Virus record (IMG/VR): IMGVR_UViG_3300044630_000876
Coordinates: 1-30,680 of that record
Strand: one strand, 5' to 3'
From: a virus
DNA length: 30,680 nt
This document shows positions 1-7,632 of the stretch, piece by piece. Position 1 is the stretch's first letter; each line of letters starts with the position of its first letter. The translations under genes were made by a program, and so were the position numbers. A model generated the notes under the pieces. That model was given only the letters and a program-made list of their open reading frames with translations, was not told the DNA's origin and searched no databases.

Positions 1-127
1 GTTTAATTCGTTATTTTTGAGAAAAAAAAGCAATACAAATGGCATCAATCATTGATACATTCAAACAATCCATTGCCAAAGCATTATCAAGCGGCACAAA
101 CGAGGCATACAATAAACTGATATACAC
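1..127. repeat. Direct repeat of the window end (circular overlap), left copy
   Basis: Bases 1-127 are identical to 30554-30680. The copy holds the last codons of the terminase gene, a -7-like promoter element and the start of the portal gene. The repeat does not disrupt either gene, so it most likely reflects a circular or circularly permuted molecule. A length of exactly 127 matches the largest k-mer commonly used in de Bruijn assembly, which favours an assembly overlap over a true physical terminal repeat. Confidence 0.93.
12..19 (+). promoter_or_regulatory. -7 promoter element (TATTTTTG) before portal
   Basis: This matches the Bacteroidota -7 consensus TAnnTTTG and ends 20 bases before the portal ATG, between the terminase stop and the portal start. 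I do not see a convincing -33 TTTG at the usual 17-23 base spacing, so it may be a weak promoter or a chance match in an AT-rich gap. Confidence 0.4.
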
Positions 128-1763
128 GTGGCTAGGCACGAATATCATAATGAATGAGGATAATGATTCCACATACATTCGTGATGGTTATCAACGTAAT
201 GCCACAATTTATTCAATCATTAACCTGATTGTTAAGGCAGCCACAACAATCCCTGTTTCTGTTTATCGTGTCACAAACGAAGGCACAGCAAAGCAATACA
301 AGGCAATGACATCAGGTGTAATGGATGGCCCTGCAATATACAAGGCCAACATATTACGCAAAAGAGCATTTGAGGAAATCAAAGATTCGGATTTAGAGGC
401 ATTATTAATGCGACCAAACCCAGAACAATCATTTTCAGCGTGGTTGGGTGAAATCGTTGCATTTGGTAAACTAACCGGAAACCGTTACATCTACGGCATC
501 GGGCCAGATTCAGGGCCAAACGCAGGCAAATTTACCGAGTTGTACAATTTACCATCACAATTAGTTGAAATCGTCTCAGGTGGTGTGATGGAGCCGGTGG
601 CAGGGTACAAAATCCAATACAATTCAATGATTGAGGTTGCACCTGAATACATTTGCCACATCAAAGATTTTAATCCGGATTACGACAGCAGCGGTTCAAA
701 CCTATATGGCCAATCACCCTTACGTGCCGGCCTGCGTGTTTTATCGGCCAACAATGAAGCCGTAACCACCGGATTAAAATATTTACAGAATCAAACATCA
801 CGTGGTATGTTGATTTCAAAGGATGGCAATTTGACTGAGGTGCAAGCACAGGCACTAAAAGACAAATTCCGAAAAAATTATCAAGGTGCAGGGAACGCAG
901 GTGATGTGATTATCACACCAAAGGATTTGAGTTGGGTGAATTTCGGTTTGTCAGCATCTGATTTGTCATTGATTGAGCAATACAATGGAACGGTGAAGGA
1001 TTTGTGTAATTTATACAACATCCCTGTGCAGTTGCTAAATAACACAGATGCATCCACATATAACAATATGAAGGAAGCTAAAAAGGCATTATATCAAAAT
1101 GCCGTGATTCCTGAATTAATCAAGATACGTGATGAATTAAACAGATGGTTAGCACCAAAGTACGGCAAAGAATATTTCATTGATTTCGATTTCACCGTGA
1201 TCAGCGAAATGCAAGAGGAGGTTGACAAATTGGTATCGCAATTAGCAGCAGCGTGGTGGGTTACACCAAACGAAAAACGTGATGCAATGAATTACGCTAC
1301 GGACAAAGAAAATGCGTTTATGGATGATTATTTCATCCCGGCTAATTTAATGGCACAGAATCCATCAATGACATCATTGGAGAATCCAAAATCATTGGAT
1401 ATTCAGTATTCAACAAAGGCGGCATCAAATGAAATGTATGATGACTATCCAAAGAAAGCATCATTGAATGCACAAAAGATGTTGGATTGGAAACAGGAAT
1501 ACCCGGATGAAATTCGTGGAGGCACAGAAATTGGTTGGACACGTGCAAGACAATTAGCAAACCGTGATGAAATCAGCCGTGACATTATAAGCAGAATGGC
1601 GCAATTTAATCGCCATCGCCAAAACGCAACGATTGCAGATGAATATAAAGATACCCCGTGGAAGGATGCAGGATATGTGGCTTGGAATTTATGGGGCGGA
1701 ACTGAGGGTGTTGATTGGGCAATCAAGAAAATAAAGGAAATAGATGCCGTTACCGAATCCTAA
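39..1763 (+). CDS. Phage portal protein (HK97 family) with extra C-terminal domain
   Basis: The portal forms the dodecameric ring at the capsid vertex through which DNA enters and leaves. At 574 residues it is longer than the usual 400-500 for HK97-type portals. The N-terminal 450 residues show the family layout, with a first helix ending in YSIINLIVKAA, the GNRYIYGI segment and the LYNIPVQLLNNTDASTYNNM region typical of the portal stem and wing. Residues about 481-574 form a separate module (RARQLANRDEIS, then GYVAWNLWGG and DWAIKKI), a compact Trp-rich unit I have seen appended to other phage proteins. It lies directly after the terminase across the circular join and overlaps the next gene by 20 bases. 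The ATG follows an A-rich leader. Confidence 0.92.
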   Translation: MASIIDTFKQSIAKALSSGTNEAYNKLIYTWLGTNIIMNEDNDSTYIRDGYQRNATIYSIINLIVKAATTIPVSVYRVTNEGTAKQYKAMTSGVMDGPAIYKANILRKRAFEEIKDSDLEALLMRPNPEQSFSAWLGEIVAFGKLTGNRYIYGIGPDSGPNAGKFTELYNLPSQLVEIVSGGVMEPVAGYKIQYNSMIEVAPEYICHIKDFNPDYDSSGSNLYGQSPLRAGLRVLSANNEAVTTGLKYLQNQTSRGMLISKDGNLTEVQAQALKDKFRKNYQGAGNAGDVIITPKDLSWVNFGLSASDLSLIEQYNGTVKDLCNLYNIPVQLLNNTDASTYNNMKEAKKALYQNAVIPELIKIRDELNRWLAPKYGKEYFIDFDFTVISEMQEEVDKLVSQLAAAWWVTPNEKRDAMNYATDKENAFMDDYFIPANLMAQNPSMTSLENPKSLDIQYSTKAASNEMYDDYPKKASLNAQKMLDWKQEYPDEIRGGTEIGWTRARQLANRDEISRDIISRMAQFNRHRQNATIADEYKDTPWKDAGYVAWNLWGGTEGVDWAIKKIKEIDAVTES

Positions 1764-2796
1764 TAATGGCGAAAGCCAAAATGATTTTATGGCCCGTTGT
1801 GTTGTTGATCCTAATATTGTCAATGATTTTGGCACTATTGATCAGCGTGTGGCGGTGTGTAGCAATCTATTTAATCCACAGAAAGAAACAAAGGCGCAGA
1901 AAGATTGGGAAAACGATTTTGAAAACCAATTGACCAAAGCGGAACGCATATCAGTTCGTGATTTTACGGAGTTTTACAAGGCCGAATACAATGATGCCAT
2001 TGACCTATTTTTAAGAGTTAAGGCAATGACACCGGCAACAGCACAAGGGTTTTTTCAAGACAGCAAATATGTTGGAATGTACGAGGGGATGTATTCAAAA
2101 ATAGGTTTACAATTTGCAAATTGGTATTCTAAAAACGTGCAGAAATATATGCCAAAAGCCGATCCGGCTAATATGCAATCTATTTGGGCGAACGCATTTG
2201 CATTTATGGGGAATCAGGTGGCAGGGCAACGTGTCACGTTAGTATCGGCAACAGCACAGGCAACATTGACAAATACAATTCGCCAATTTATGTCCGATCC
2301 TGTTTTTATGTCATCTGGGGAGGTTGTACAATCAAAAATGTTGCGACAAAAATTTGATGGGTTGGCTGATTATCAAGCACGTAGAATTGTTAGAACGGAG
2401 GCAACAAACGCAGCCAATTATGCAACAGAACAGGCAGCGGTCAATTTGTTTGCCGGTCAGGATTTAACTAAAACGTGGCGATCTGGATTTGATGCAAGGG
2501 TGCGAGATGCACACAGGGCAGCCAATGGACAGGTTGTTCCATTTAATAGCAAATTTTCGGTTGGTGGGGAGTCATTACAAAGGCCGGGCGATCCTAATGG
2601 ATCAGCAAGCAATGTAATCAATTGCCGTTGTTCAATGATTGTATTGCCAAAGGCAAATGCAAACACAATTGGTGAGCCAATCACAGACATTGGATTTGGT
2701 ATTGCACAGGCAACCATAATTGATGCAATTAATAGTGCTGAAATAATAACAGGTGCAACAGGTGCAATTGTGGCTGAGGAAAATTTGGGCGGATAA
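1744..2796 (+). CDS. MuF / SPP1 gp7-type minor head protein
   Basis: This 350-residue protein is probably a minor capsid component carried or used near the portal during head assembly. The C-terminal half (about residues 213-300) has the MuF pattern: a helix with RIVRTEATNAANYA, then RVRDAHRAANGQVV, then the closing NVINCRCSMIVLP strand with its Cys pair. The first 45 residues form a distinct short module (PNPNNGESQNDFMARC, then DQRVAVCSNLF) that recurs at the ends of unrelated phage proteins. The ATG lies 20 bases inside the portal gene, which suggests translational coupling. A third frame open at 1715-1933 is a shadow. Confidence 0.9.
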   Translation: MPLPNPNNGESQNDFMARCVVDPNIVNDFGTIDQRVAVCSNLFNPQKETKAQKDWENDFENQLTKAERISVRDFTEFYKAEYNDAIDLFLRVKAMTPATAQGFFQDSKYVGMYEGMYSKIGLQFANWYSKNVQKYMPKADPANMQSIWANAFAFMGNQVAGQRVTLVSATAQATLTNTIRQFMSDPVFMSSGEVVQSKMLRQKFDGLADYQARRIVRTEATNAANYATEQAAVNLFAGQDLTKTWRSGFDARVRDAHRAANGQVVPFNSKFSVGGESLQRPGDPNGSASNVINCRCSMIVLPKANANTIGEPITDIGFGIAQATIIDAINSAEIITGATGAIVAEENLGG

Positions 2797-2836
2797 AATT
2801 AATTTTTGTATTCCGTTTTCTAATTAGCAATTTGAC

Positions 2837-2844
2837 TAATTTTG
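2837..2844 (+). promoter_or_regulatory. -7 promoter element (TAATTTTG) before prohead protease
   Basis: TAATTTTG matches TAnnTTTG. It overlaps the upstream TTG codon at 2842 and ends 15 bases before the ATG at 2860, which supports the ATG as the start. A CTAATTAG octamer lies 8 bases upstream. Nearly the same composite layout occurs at 19578-19604. Confidence 0.5.
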
Positions 2845-2859
2845 AGCAAAAGAAAGGTT

Positions 2860-3543
2860 ATGATTTACAAACAAACATCCATTGGGATTGATGACATTGA
2901 TGAGGCAAACGGTATTGTTTCTGGATATGGTTCAATTTTCGGCAATATTGATTCAGATAATGACATCATTTTGCAAGGTGCATACACCAAAACATTATCT
3001 GAAAACGGATCACGTGTAAGATATTGCAACCAACACAGAATCGATCAGCCATTAGGTAAATTCACAGAATTACGTGAGGATGGCACAGGATTGTATTTTG
3101 TTGCGGAAGTCCCAAAAACACGAATGGGTGAGGACATTTTGTTGTTGATGAAAAATGGTGTGATCACGGAAAATTCCGTTGGTATTATGCCCATTGTAAA
3201 GAATTACAGACAGGATGGTGTGCGTGAATTGAAAGAAGTAAAGTTGTACGAAATTTCTTGCGTTACATTAGCCGCAAACCCAATGGCATTGATTACAGAT
3301 GCAAAGGGTGAAATCAATCAGGAGTTATTGGCAAAACGTTTTGATGTTTTAGCCAAAATGATAAAAAAAGAAAACGTATCCGATGAATTAGGGTATGCAA
3401 TCGAAGGTGAGTTGATGAAATTAAAATCATTGTTTATTGATGTTACCACACGGCCGGCAAAAATTGTCACCGTGCCGGAAGTTAAACAGGTTGAGATTTC
3501 CGAAATATTTTCATATTTAAACAAACAAATTAAGTCAAAATAA
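2860..3543 (+). CDS. HK97-type prohead protease
   Basis: This is the capsid maturation serine protease (peptidase U35/S78 type), which trims scaffold or delta domains during prohead expansion. From the ATG at 2860 it is 227 residues. Visible family motifs are IVSGYGSIFGNID near the N-terminus, NQHRIDQPLGK with the catalytic His59, ITENSVGIMP with the nucleophile Ser106, and LYEISCVTLAANP with Glu131. An in-frame TTG at 2842 would add six residues but lies within a promoter-like element, so the ATG is preferred. The C-terminal 80 residues are variable and may act in scaffolding. The gene sits directly before the major capsid gene, as is usual. Confidence 0.92.
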   Translation: MIYKQTSIGIDDIDEANGIVSGYGSIFGNIDSDNDIILQGAYTKTLSENGSRVRYCNQHRIDQPLGKFTELREDGTGLYFVAEVPKTRMGEDILLLMKNGVITENSVGIMPIVKNYRQDGVRELKEVKLYEISCVTLAANPMALITDAKGEINQELLAKRFDVLAKMIKKENVSDELGYAIEGELMKLKSLFIDVTTRPAKIVTVPEVKQVEISEIFSYLNKQIKSK

Positions 3544-3544
3544 G

Positions 3545-4741
3545 ATGACAGAAGAAATCAAAAATCAATTAGATGAATTGAATTCAGCTATTGATAGCCG
3601 TATCGCAAAAGCGGAAGGCCAAGCAGTTGCATCAGCAACAGGAAAAGCGGATGAGTTATTAAAATCCGAAATCAAGAATTTAGAAACTAAATTCACAGAA
3701 ATCCACAGCCGTATTGATGCAGCAGAAGTTGCAGCAAAGAAAACAGCATCAGGAGCAAACGCACAATCATTCAAACAATCTTTGATTGATGGTATCACAA
3801 AGGGTGGTTTAGATGGTTTAGTAAATGGCAATAGCCGTTCAGCTAAATTTGAGATCAAAGCAGGTGATATGACCGTTGCAAACAATTTCACAGGTGAGGT
3901 AATCCCTGCGCAATATGTTCCGGGTATCAAATACGATCCAACTCGTCCTGTACACGTTCGTCAATTATTGGCGCAAGGTTCAACAACATCTGAGGTTGTT
4001 CGTTACGTACGTGAAACAGCATATGACAATGGAGCAGGTGCAGTTGCACAAGGATCAACATTGGCTGAATCAGATTTCGATCTTTCAGCAATCGATGCAA
4101 ACGTTCAGAAAATCGGTACTTATTTCCGTATTTCAGAAGAAATGCTAGCAGACACGCCACAGCTAACATCATATTTGGCAGCACGTGCGCCAGAGAAATT
4201 ATTGACTGTTGAAGATGCACAATTGCTTTATGGTAACGGTACAGCACCAAACATCAGCGGTATTTCTACATCAGGTGCAACAGCGTTTGCAGCAGGTGCA
4301 TTTGCGGATACAATTACAGCAGCAAACCAATTTGATGTTTTAACCGTAGCGATCAACCAATTAGCATTGGTTAATTATCGTCCTGATTACATTATGTTGA
4401 ACCCAACAGATTTTTCAAAAATCTTGTTATTAAAGGCGACAACAAACGAGTATTTAAAAGATCAGGTTTACGCAGGTTTACAGCCACAATTCTTAGGAAT
4501 TCCGGTTGTTGTAAATACAGCGGTAACAGCAGGAACATATCTTGTTGGAAACTTTGCAATGGCTACTCAATTATGGGTACGTGAGAATCTTTCATTGGAG
4601 TTTTTCCGTGAGGATGGAACAAACGTACGTGATGGTTTTGTGACCGTTCGTTTGGTAGAGCGTATTGCATTAACAAACTACGCACCACTTGCAATTGTGA
4701 AGGGTGTATTTGCAACGGACATCGCTGCAATCGGAGTTTAG
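3545..4741 (+). CDS. Major capsid protein (HK97 fold)
   Basis: This 398-residue protein forms the icosahedral shell. Residues 1 to about 75 are charged and predicted coiled coil, fitting a delta/scaffold domain removed by the upstream protease. The mature portion contains GEVIPAQYVPGI, the VVRYVRETAYDNGAGAVAQG P-loop region, PDYIMLNPTDFSKILLLK and a C-terminal FVTVRLVERIALTNYAPLAIVKG, all typical of HK97-fold capsids. Codon use favours CGT, GGT and similar codons, fitting very high expression. The gene starts one base after the protease stop and is followed at once by an intrinsic terminator. Confidence 0.95.
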   Translation: MTEEIKNQLDELNSAIDSRIAKAEGQAVASATGKADELLKSEIKNLETKFTEIHSRIDAAEVAAKKTASGANAQSFKQSLIDGITKGGLDGLVNGNSRSAKFEIKAGDMTVANNFTGEVIPAQYVPGIKYDPTRPVHVRQLLAQGSTTSEVVRYVRETAYDNGAGAVAQGSTLAESDFDLSAIDANVQKIGTYFRISEEMLADTPQLTSYLAARAPEKLLTVEDAQLLYGNGTAPNISGISTSGATAFAAGAFADTITAANQFDVLTVAINQLALVNYRPDYIMLNPTDFSKILLLKATTNEYLKDQVYAGLQPQFLGIPVVVNTAVTAGTYLVGNFAMATQLWVRENLSLEFFREDGTNVRDGFVTVRLVERIALTNYAPLAIVKGVFATDIAAIGV

Positions 4742-4768
4742 TTTTAATACAATTCCAAATTAAGAGAG

Positions 4769-4799
4769 GCCACCTAAATTTTGGGTGGCTTTTCTTTTT
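4769..4799 (+). terminator. Intrinsic terminator after major capsid gene
   Basis: GCCACC (4769-4774) pairs perfectly with GGTGGC (4784-4789), and inner A-T pairs can extend the stem. The T-rich run TTTTCTTTTT follows. It lies 28 bases after the capsid stop codon and directly before a TATATTTG element, so it separates the head operon from the connector operon. Confidence 0.85.
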
Positions 4800-4806
4800 A
4801 TATTTG
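4799..4806 (+). promoter_or_regulatory. -7 promoter element (TATATTTG) for connector operon
   Basis: This matches TAnnTTTG exactly, directly after the capsid terminator and 19 bases before the ATG at 4826. A TTTG at 4780-4783 lies in the terminator loop with a 15-base spacing, slightly short for a -33 box. Restarting transcription after a terminator makes a promoter here likely. Confidence 0.6.
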
Positions 4807-4825
4807 TTCAAAAAATAGCACAATT

Positions 4826-5077
4826 ATGGGCAAAGTTTTAATGAAAAAAACGGTATTTGATAACAAATCAGGATACCACAAAGCCGGTGAAATTGTAACA
4901 TTATCGGCCGATGTTGAAAGACATTATTTGGCAAATAATTTTGGCACAAAGGTTGAAGATCAGCCAGAAGTTATTGCACCAATTGTGGAGGCCGTAGAGG
5001 TTGAAACAAAAGAGGAAAAAATAGTTTACAAGACAAAAGGCAACAAAGCAAAAAAGGATGCGGCAGATCAAGATTAA
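4826..5077 (+). CDS. Small protein of unknown function, head-tail region
   Basis: This 83-residue protein begins MGKVLMKKTVFDNKSG and ends in a highly charged Lys/Glu tail. The first half (KAGEIVTLSADVERHYLANNFG) resembles the small beta-rich proteins often encoded between capsid and connector genes, but I cannot assign a family. An upstream in-frame start at 4781 would lie within the terminator and upstream of the -7 element, so 4826 is chosen. It overlaps the next gene by 20 bases. Confidence 0.7.
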   Translation: MGKVLMKKTVFDNKSGYHKAGEIVTLSADVERHYLANNFGTKVEDQPEVIAPIVEAVEVETKEEKIVYKTKGNKAKKDAADQD

Positions 5078-5567
5078 TGATGTAATTGGTGTTCCAATTA
5101 TTTCACGTGCAGATGCAAAAAATTACATCCGTATTGATACAACGGCAGATGATACGTTGATTGATATGATGATTGAGGCAGCGCACACAGCGGCTGAAAA
5201 TTATATGAGCCGGGATATTATCGCAAAGGAACGCACATATTATTTGGATTATTCTGATTCAGGTTTTATTGATGTTCCATTTGGGCCGGTGGCATCCGTT
5301 GATGAGGTAACGGTCAAAGATGTTGCGGTTTCATTTACCGTTTACGGATTAGGCGATCCAATTGTGGAAATAACCCCATTAGGAACAAATATTAAAATTG
5401 ATTTTACAACGGAGGGAATGAGTGATGGCCTATTGAAACAGGCATTGTTAATGATGGTTTCCACATATTATGATAATCGTACAGATTTCGTGACAGGGAT
5501 GACCGTGAATGAAGTTCCAAGCGCATCCGCTAAATTATTGGATGGCATAAAATCTGTATTTATCTAA
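5058..5567 (+). CDS. Head-tail connector protein (phage gp6-like)
   Basis: This 169-residue protein fits the gp6-like/phiE125 gp8 connector family, which forms the ring below the portal. It starts with the typical ISRADAKNYIRIDTTADDTLIDMMIEAAH segment, where the first helices of this family are built, followed by YMSRDII, a central beta-rich part with PFGPVASVDEV, and a C-terminal helix (LLKQALLMMVSTYYDNR). The start overlaps the preceding gene, and the stop overlaps the next ATG by one base (TAATG). Confidence 0.85.
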   Translation: MRQIKINDVIGVPIISRADAKNYIRIDTTADDTLIDMMIEAAHTAAENYMSRDIIAKERTYYLDYSDSGFIDVPFGPVASVDEVTVKDVAVSFTVYGLGDPIVEITPLGTNIKIDFTTEGMSDGLLKQALLMMVSTYYDNRTDFVTGMTVNEVPSASAKLLDGIKSVFI

Positions 5568-5911
5568 TGGCAACAAGCAACAACGCATCAATTTTAAAAC
5601 AACGGATTCTGATTAAACGTTTATCACGCACATCAGATGGATTTGGTGGCACAACACCGGGTGGATATGTAACCATTGACACCGTATGGTGCAGGATAGA
5701 GGAAACCAAAGGGCCAATTGATGAAAGAATGGGAATCAGGTTGAAATCAACGGAAATTGAAATCACTATCCGAAAGGAAACGGCTGATTTGATTGCCAAT
5801 GAAGATGTGTTGCAAGTTGAGGGATTTTCGGCATTGTATCGCATAAATTCCGGATTTCAAACGTTTGAGAATTTTTGGGTTAAAATGACAGCCACCAAAA
5901 TTGAGGGATAA
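5567..5911 (+). CDS. Head closure / head-tail adaptor protein
   Basis: At 114 residues this matches the size and pattern of the SPP1 gp16-like head closure (Phage_H_T_join) family. It has the opening RILIKRLSRTSDGFGG, the VWCRIEETKG strand, a central TEIEITIRKE strand and the closing FWVKMTATKI. Such proteins cap the connector after packaging and join it to the tail. It is tightly coupled to its neighbours by one-base stop/start overlaps on both sides. Confidence 0.85.
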   Translation: MATSNNASILKQRILIKRLSRTSDGFGGTTPGGYVTIDTVWCRIEETKGPIDERMGIRLKSTEIEITIRKETADLIANEDVLQVEGFSALYRINSGFQTFENFWVKMTATKIEG

Positions 5912-6354
5912 TGATAAAAATTCGGGTAGATTCGAATCAAATTTTGATGCTACGCAAACAGATTGCGGATTTAAAATATTTTGCAGGGCAAGAATTATCA
6001 AATGAATTAACAACGACAGCAGCAAAGGCGGTTGGCCGAATGAAAGAAACAGCACCACACGATAATGGTAATTTGCGTAAAACAATTTCGTTTGAAAGGC
6101 AAAATGATTCCAATGTGGCAATTATTGCACGTGCGCCATATGCACCATATGTTGAATTTGGAACAGGTCGTGGTGTAACTTTAAAATTTTTGCAAGAAGC
6201 CGGATTCCCATCATCTTATGCAGAACAATTTAGAGGCAAAGGAATAAGGAAACAAAATATGTATGCAAGGCCGTTTTTTTTCCCTGCAATACGTACAGAA
6301 ATGAGATTGTTGAATATTAGATTGTACAACAAATTAAAAAAATTGACTAAATAA
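5911..6354 (+). CDS. HK97 gp10-like neck/tail protein
   Basis: This 147-residue protein shows the HK97 gp10 signature: AAKAVGRMKETAPHDNGNLRKTISF, then APYAPYVEFGTGRG, and a C-terminal ARPFFFPAIRTEM. The family lies between the closure and tail-terminator genes in many siphophages and is needed for head-tail joining or tail completion, though its exact place in the virion is less settled. One-base overlaps tie it to both neighbours. Confidence 0.85.
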   Translation: MIKIRVDSNQILMLRKQIADLKYFAGQELSNELTTTAAKAVGRMKETAPHDNGNLRKTISFERQNDSNVAIIARAPYAPYVEFGTGRGVTLKFLQEAGFPSSYAEQFRGKGIRKQNMYARPFFFPAIRTEMRLLNIRLYNKLKKLTK

Positions 6355-6794
6355 TGTTAGAACCGATACAATTTATCCGTAAGGCAATCATCACACGTTT
6401 GACAAATAATGTGGTGATTGGTGGTGTGACATTTGGTGTTTATAACCGTGTGCCATCAACGGCATCGTTTCCGTACATTTTGGTGTATTCTGTTTCATCC
6501 GATGAAACCGATTTTAATCAATCATCGTATATCACAGAAACAATCACACGCATTGAAGTGGTGACACGTTTCCAATCTGATTCAGGCGGTGAAATCACAG
6601 CCAACAGCGCAATCAATAGAATTTTAGAATTAATTAGAACACGATCAAACGGATATTTTGATTTATCAGCGGATGGATTTAATGTATTTACGTGCGTAAA
6701 GGAGTCATCAACTTATATTGTGGATGATGAACCAGATCACACGTATTTTCGTGGTATTTTAGAAATAAGCAATAAAATCCAACAAACAATTTAA
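6354..6794 (+). CDS. Tail terminator / completion protein (DUF3168-like)
   Basis: This 146-residue protein has the DUF3168/gp17-like arrangement: an N-terminal helix (FIRKAIITRLTNN), VYNRVPSTASFPYILVYSVSS, then IEVVTRFQSDSGG, and an ending with a long beta-strand pair. Such proteins cap the tail tube and interface with the head. It is the last gene of the connector block, followed one base later by the lysis cassette. Confidence 0.8.
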   Translation: MLEPIQFIRKAIITRLTNNVVIGGVTFGVYNRVPSTASFPYILVYSVSSDETDFNQSSYITETITRIEVVTRFQSDSGGEITANSAINRILELIRTRSNGYFDLSADGFNVFTCVKESSTYIVDDEPDHTYFRGILEISNKIQQTI

Positions 6795-6795
6795 A

Positions 6796-7083
6796 ATGGA
6801 AACAAGGGATGCCATTATTGGCCTAGCATCATCAACAGTCACGGCATTTATATCGTGGATATTAGGGAAACGCAAAGAAAACGCGGACATCAGTACAATA
6901 CAATTAGAAAATTCCCAACGTGTGATTGATATGGTAACCCAAATGAATGAAAAGTTGGAAGCGAAAGTGGATCAATTGAGCAAAAAAGTTGATGAATTAA
7001 CGGTTGAAATTGAAAACCTGCGTGAGGAAAATCACAAATTAAAGCACGGAAAACCTGCAAAAAAGAAAGAGGAAAACGAATAA
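6796..7083 (+). CDS. Putative holin (one membrane segment plus coiled coil)
   Basis: This 95-residue protein has one N-terminal hydrophobic segment (about residues 6-24, AIIGLASSTVTAFISWILG), then a Lys/Arg stretch and a long coiled coil (about residues 35-85, rich in Glu/Lys with regular Leu/Val). It ends one base into the endolysin gene. A single-span protein directly before an endolysin fits a class III-like holin or other lysis membrane protein. I infer this from position and topology, not from a recognised holin family. It could instead be a tail-assembly membrane protein. Confidence 0.55.
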   Translation: METRDAIIGLASSTVTAFISWILGKRKENADISTIQLENSQRVIDMVTQMNEKLEAKVDQLSKKVDELTVEIENLREENHKLKHGKPAKKKEENE

Positions 7084-7571
7084 TGAAAGATCAAATCACA
7101 TTGGATAGAATCAAATTGATGCACCCGAAATTACGTGCTGAGGTTGGAATCATTTACGATGAAATTGTGAACGCATTAAGAGGCAAAGCATTTTGCAGAT
7201 TTACACACACATTACGCACATTTAAAGAACAAGAGGCAATATATGCACAGGGCAGAACAAAGCCCGGCCCGATCGTTTCAAAGGCAAAACCGGGTTTAAG
7301 TTTACACAATTACGGATTGGCAATTGACATCGTTTTAATTGATGGCAAATCTGTTTCGTGGGATATGAAAAAGGATTTTGATGGGGATGGCAAAGCAGAT
7401 TGGATGGAGGTTGTGGCCGTGTTTAAAAAGTACGGATGGGAATGGGGTGGTGATTGGAAAAAATTCCCAGATGCGCCACATTTTCAAAAAGCATTTGGAA
7501 AAACACCATCGCAATATTTAGCATTGTGGAATGCTAAAAAAGTAGATGCAGATGGGTATGTGATTTTGTAG
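7083..7571 (+). CDS. Endolysin: M15 family L-Ala-D-Glu peptidase
   Basis: This is a peptidoglycan peptidase releasing progeny phage. In 162 residues the zinc site is clear: His75 and Asp82 in GLSLHNYGLAIDIV and His133 in DAPHFQ, with Arg45 in the upstream LRTFKEQ motif typical of M15 enzymes. Residues 98-106 (DFDGDGKAD) form an EF-hand-like calcium loop, as known for the phage T5 endolysin. No signal peptide is visible, so export needs a holin. It ends in TPSQYLALW followed by a short tail. It overlaps the holin candidate by one base and is followed by a spanin candidate. Confidence 0.93.
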   Translation: MKDQITLDRIKLMHPKLRAEVGIIYDEIVNALRGKAFCRFTHTLRTFKEQEAIYAQGRTKPGPIVSKAKPGLSLHNYGLAIDIVLIDGKSVSWDMKKDFDGDGKADWMEVVAVFKKYGWEWGGDWKKFPDAPHFQKAFGKTPSQYLALWNAKKVDADGYVIL

Positions 7572-7572
7572 T

Positions 7573-7594
7573 TATATTTAAATGCATATAAAAT
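7573..7594 (+). promoter_or_regulatory. Promoter-like TATATTTA with GCATATAAAAT repeat
   Basis: TATATTTA at 7573-7580 is one base from the -7 consensus, followed by GCATATAAAAT at 7584-7594. The same 11-mer returns at 7624-7634, running into the next ATG. The gap of 61 bp between endolysin and spanin genes is long for this compact genome, which supports a regulatory role, but no -33 box is clear. Confidence 0.35.
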
Positions 7595-7632
7595 TTAACA
7601 AATCATTGTAATCATATCCAAAAGCATATAAA

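Noticed and set aside
1-127. True physical direct terminal repeats
   Set aside because: The 127-base length equals a common assembly k-mer and the genes are continuous over the join; a circular overlap is the simpler explanation.
670-1726. Several open frames on the - strand inside the portal gene
   Set aside because: They oppose a well-supported portal gene, show no recognisable domains, and no - strand gene is supported anywhere in this genome.
1715-1933. 72-residue + frame rich in Leu/Ile across the portal-MuF junction
   Set aside because: It overlaps two clear genes in a third frame; the hydrophobic content is a by-product of the other frame.
3915-4148. 77-residue + frame inside the capsid gene
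   Set aside because: It lies fully within the major capsid gene and shows no family pattern.
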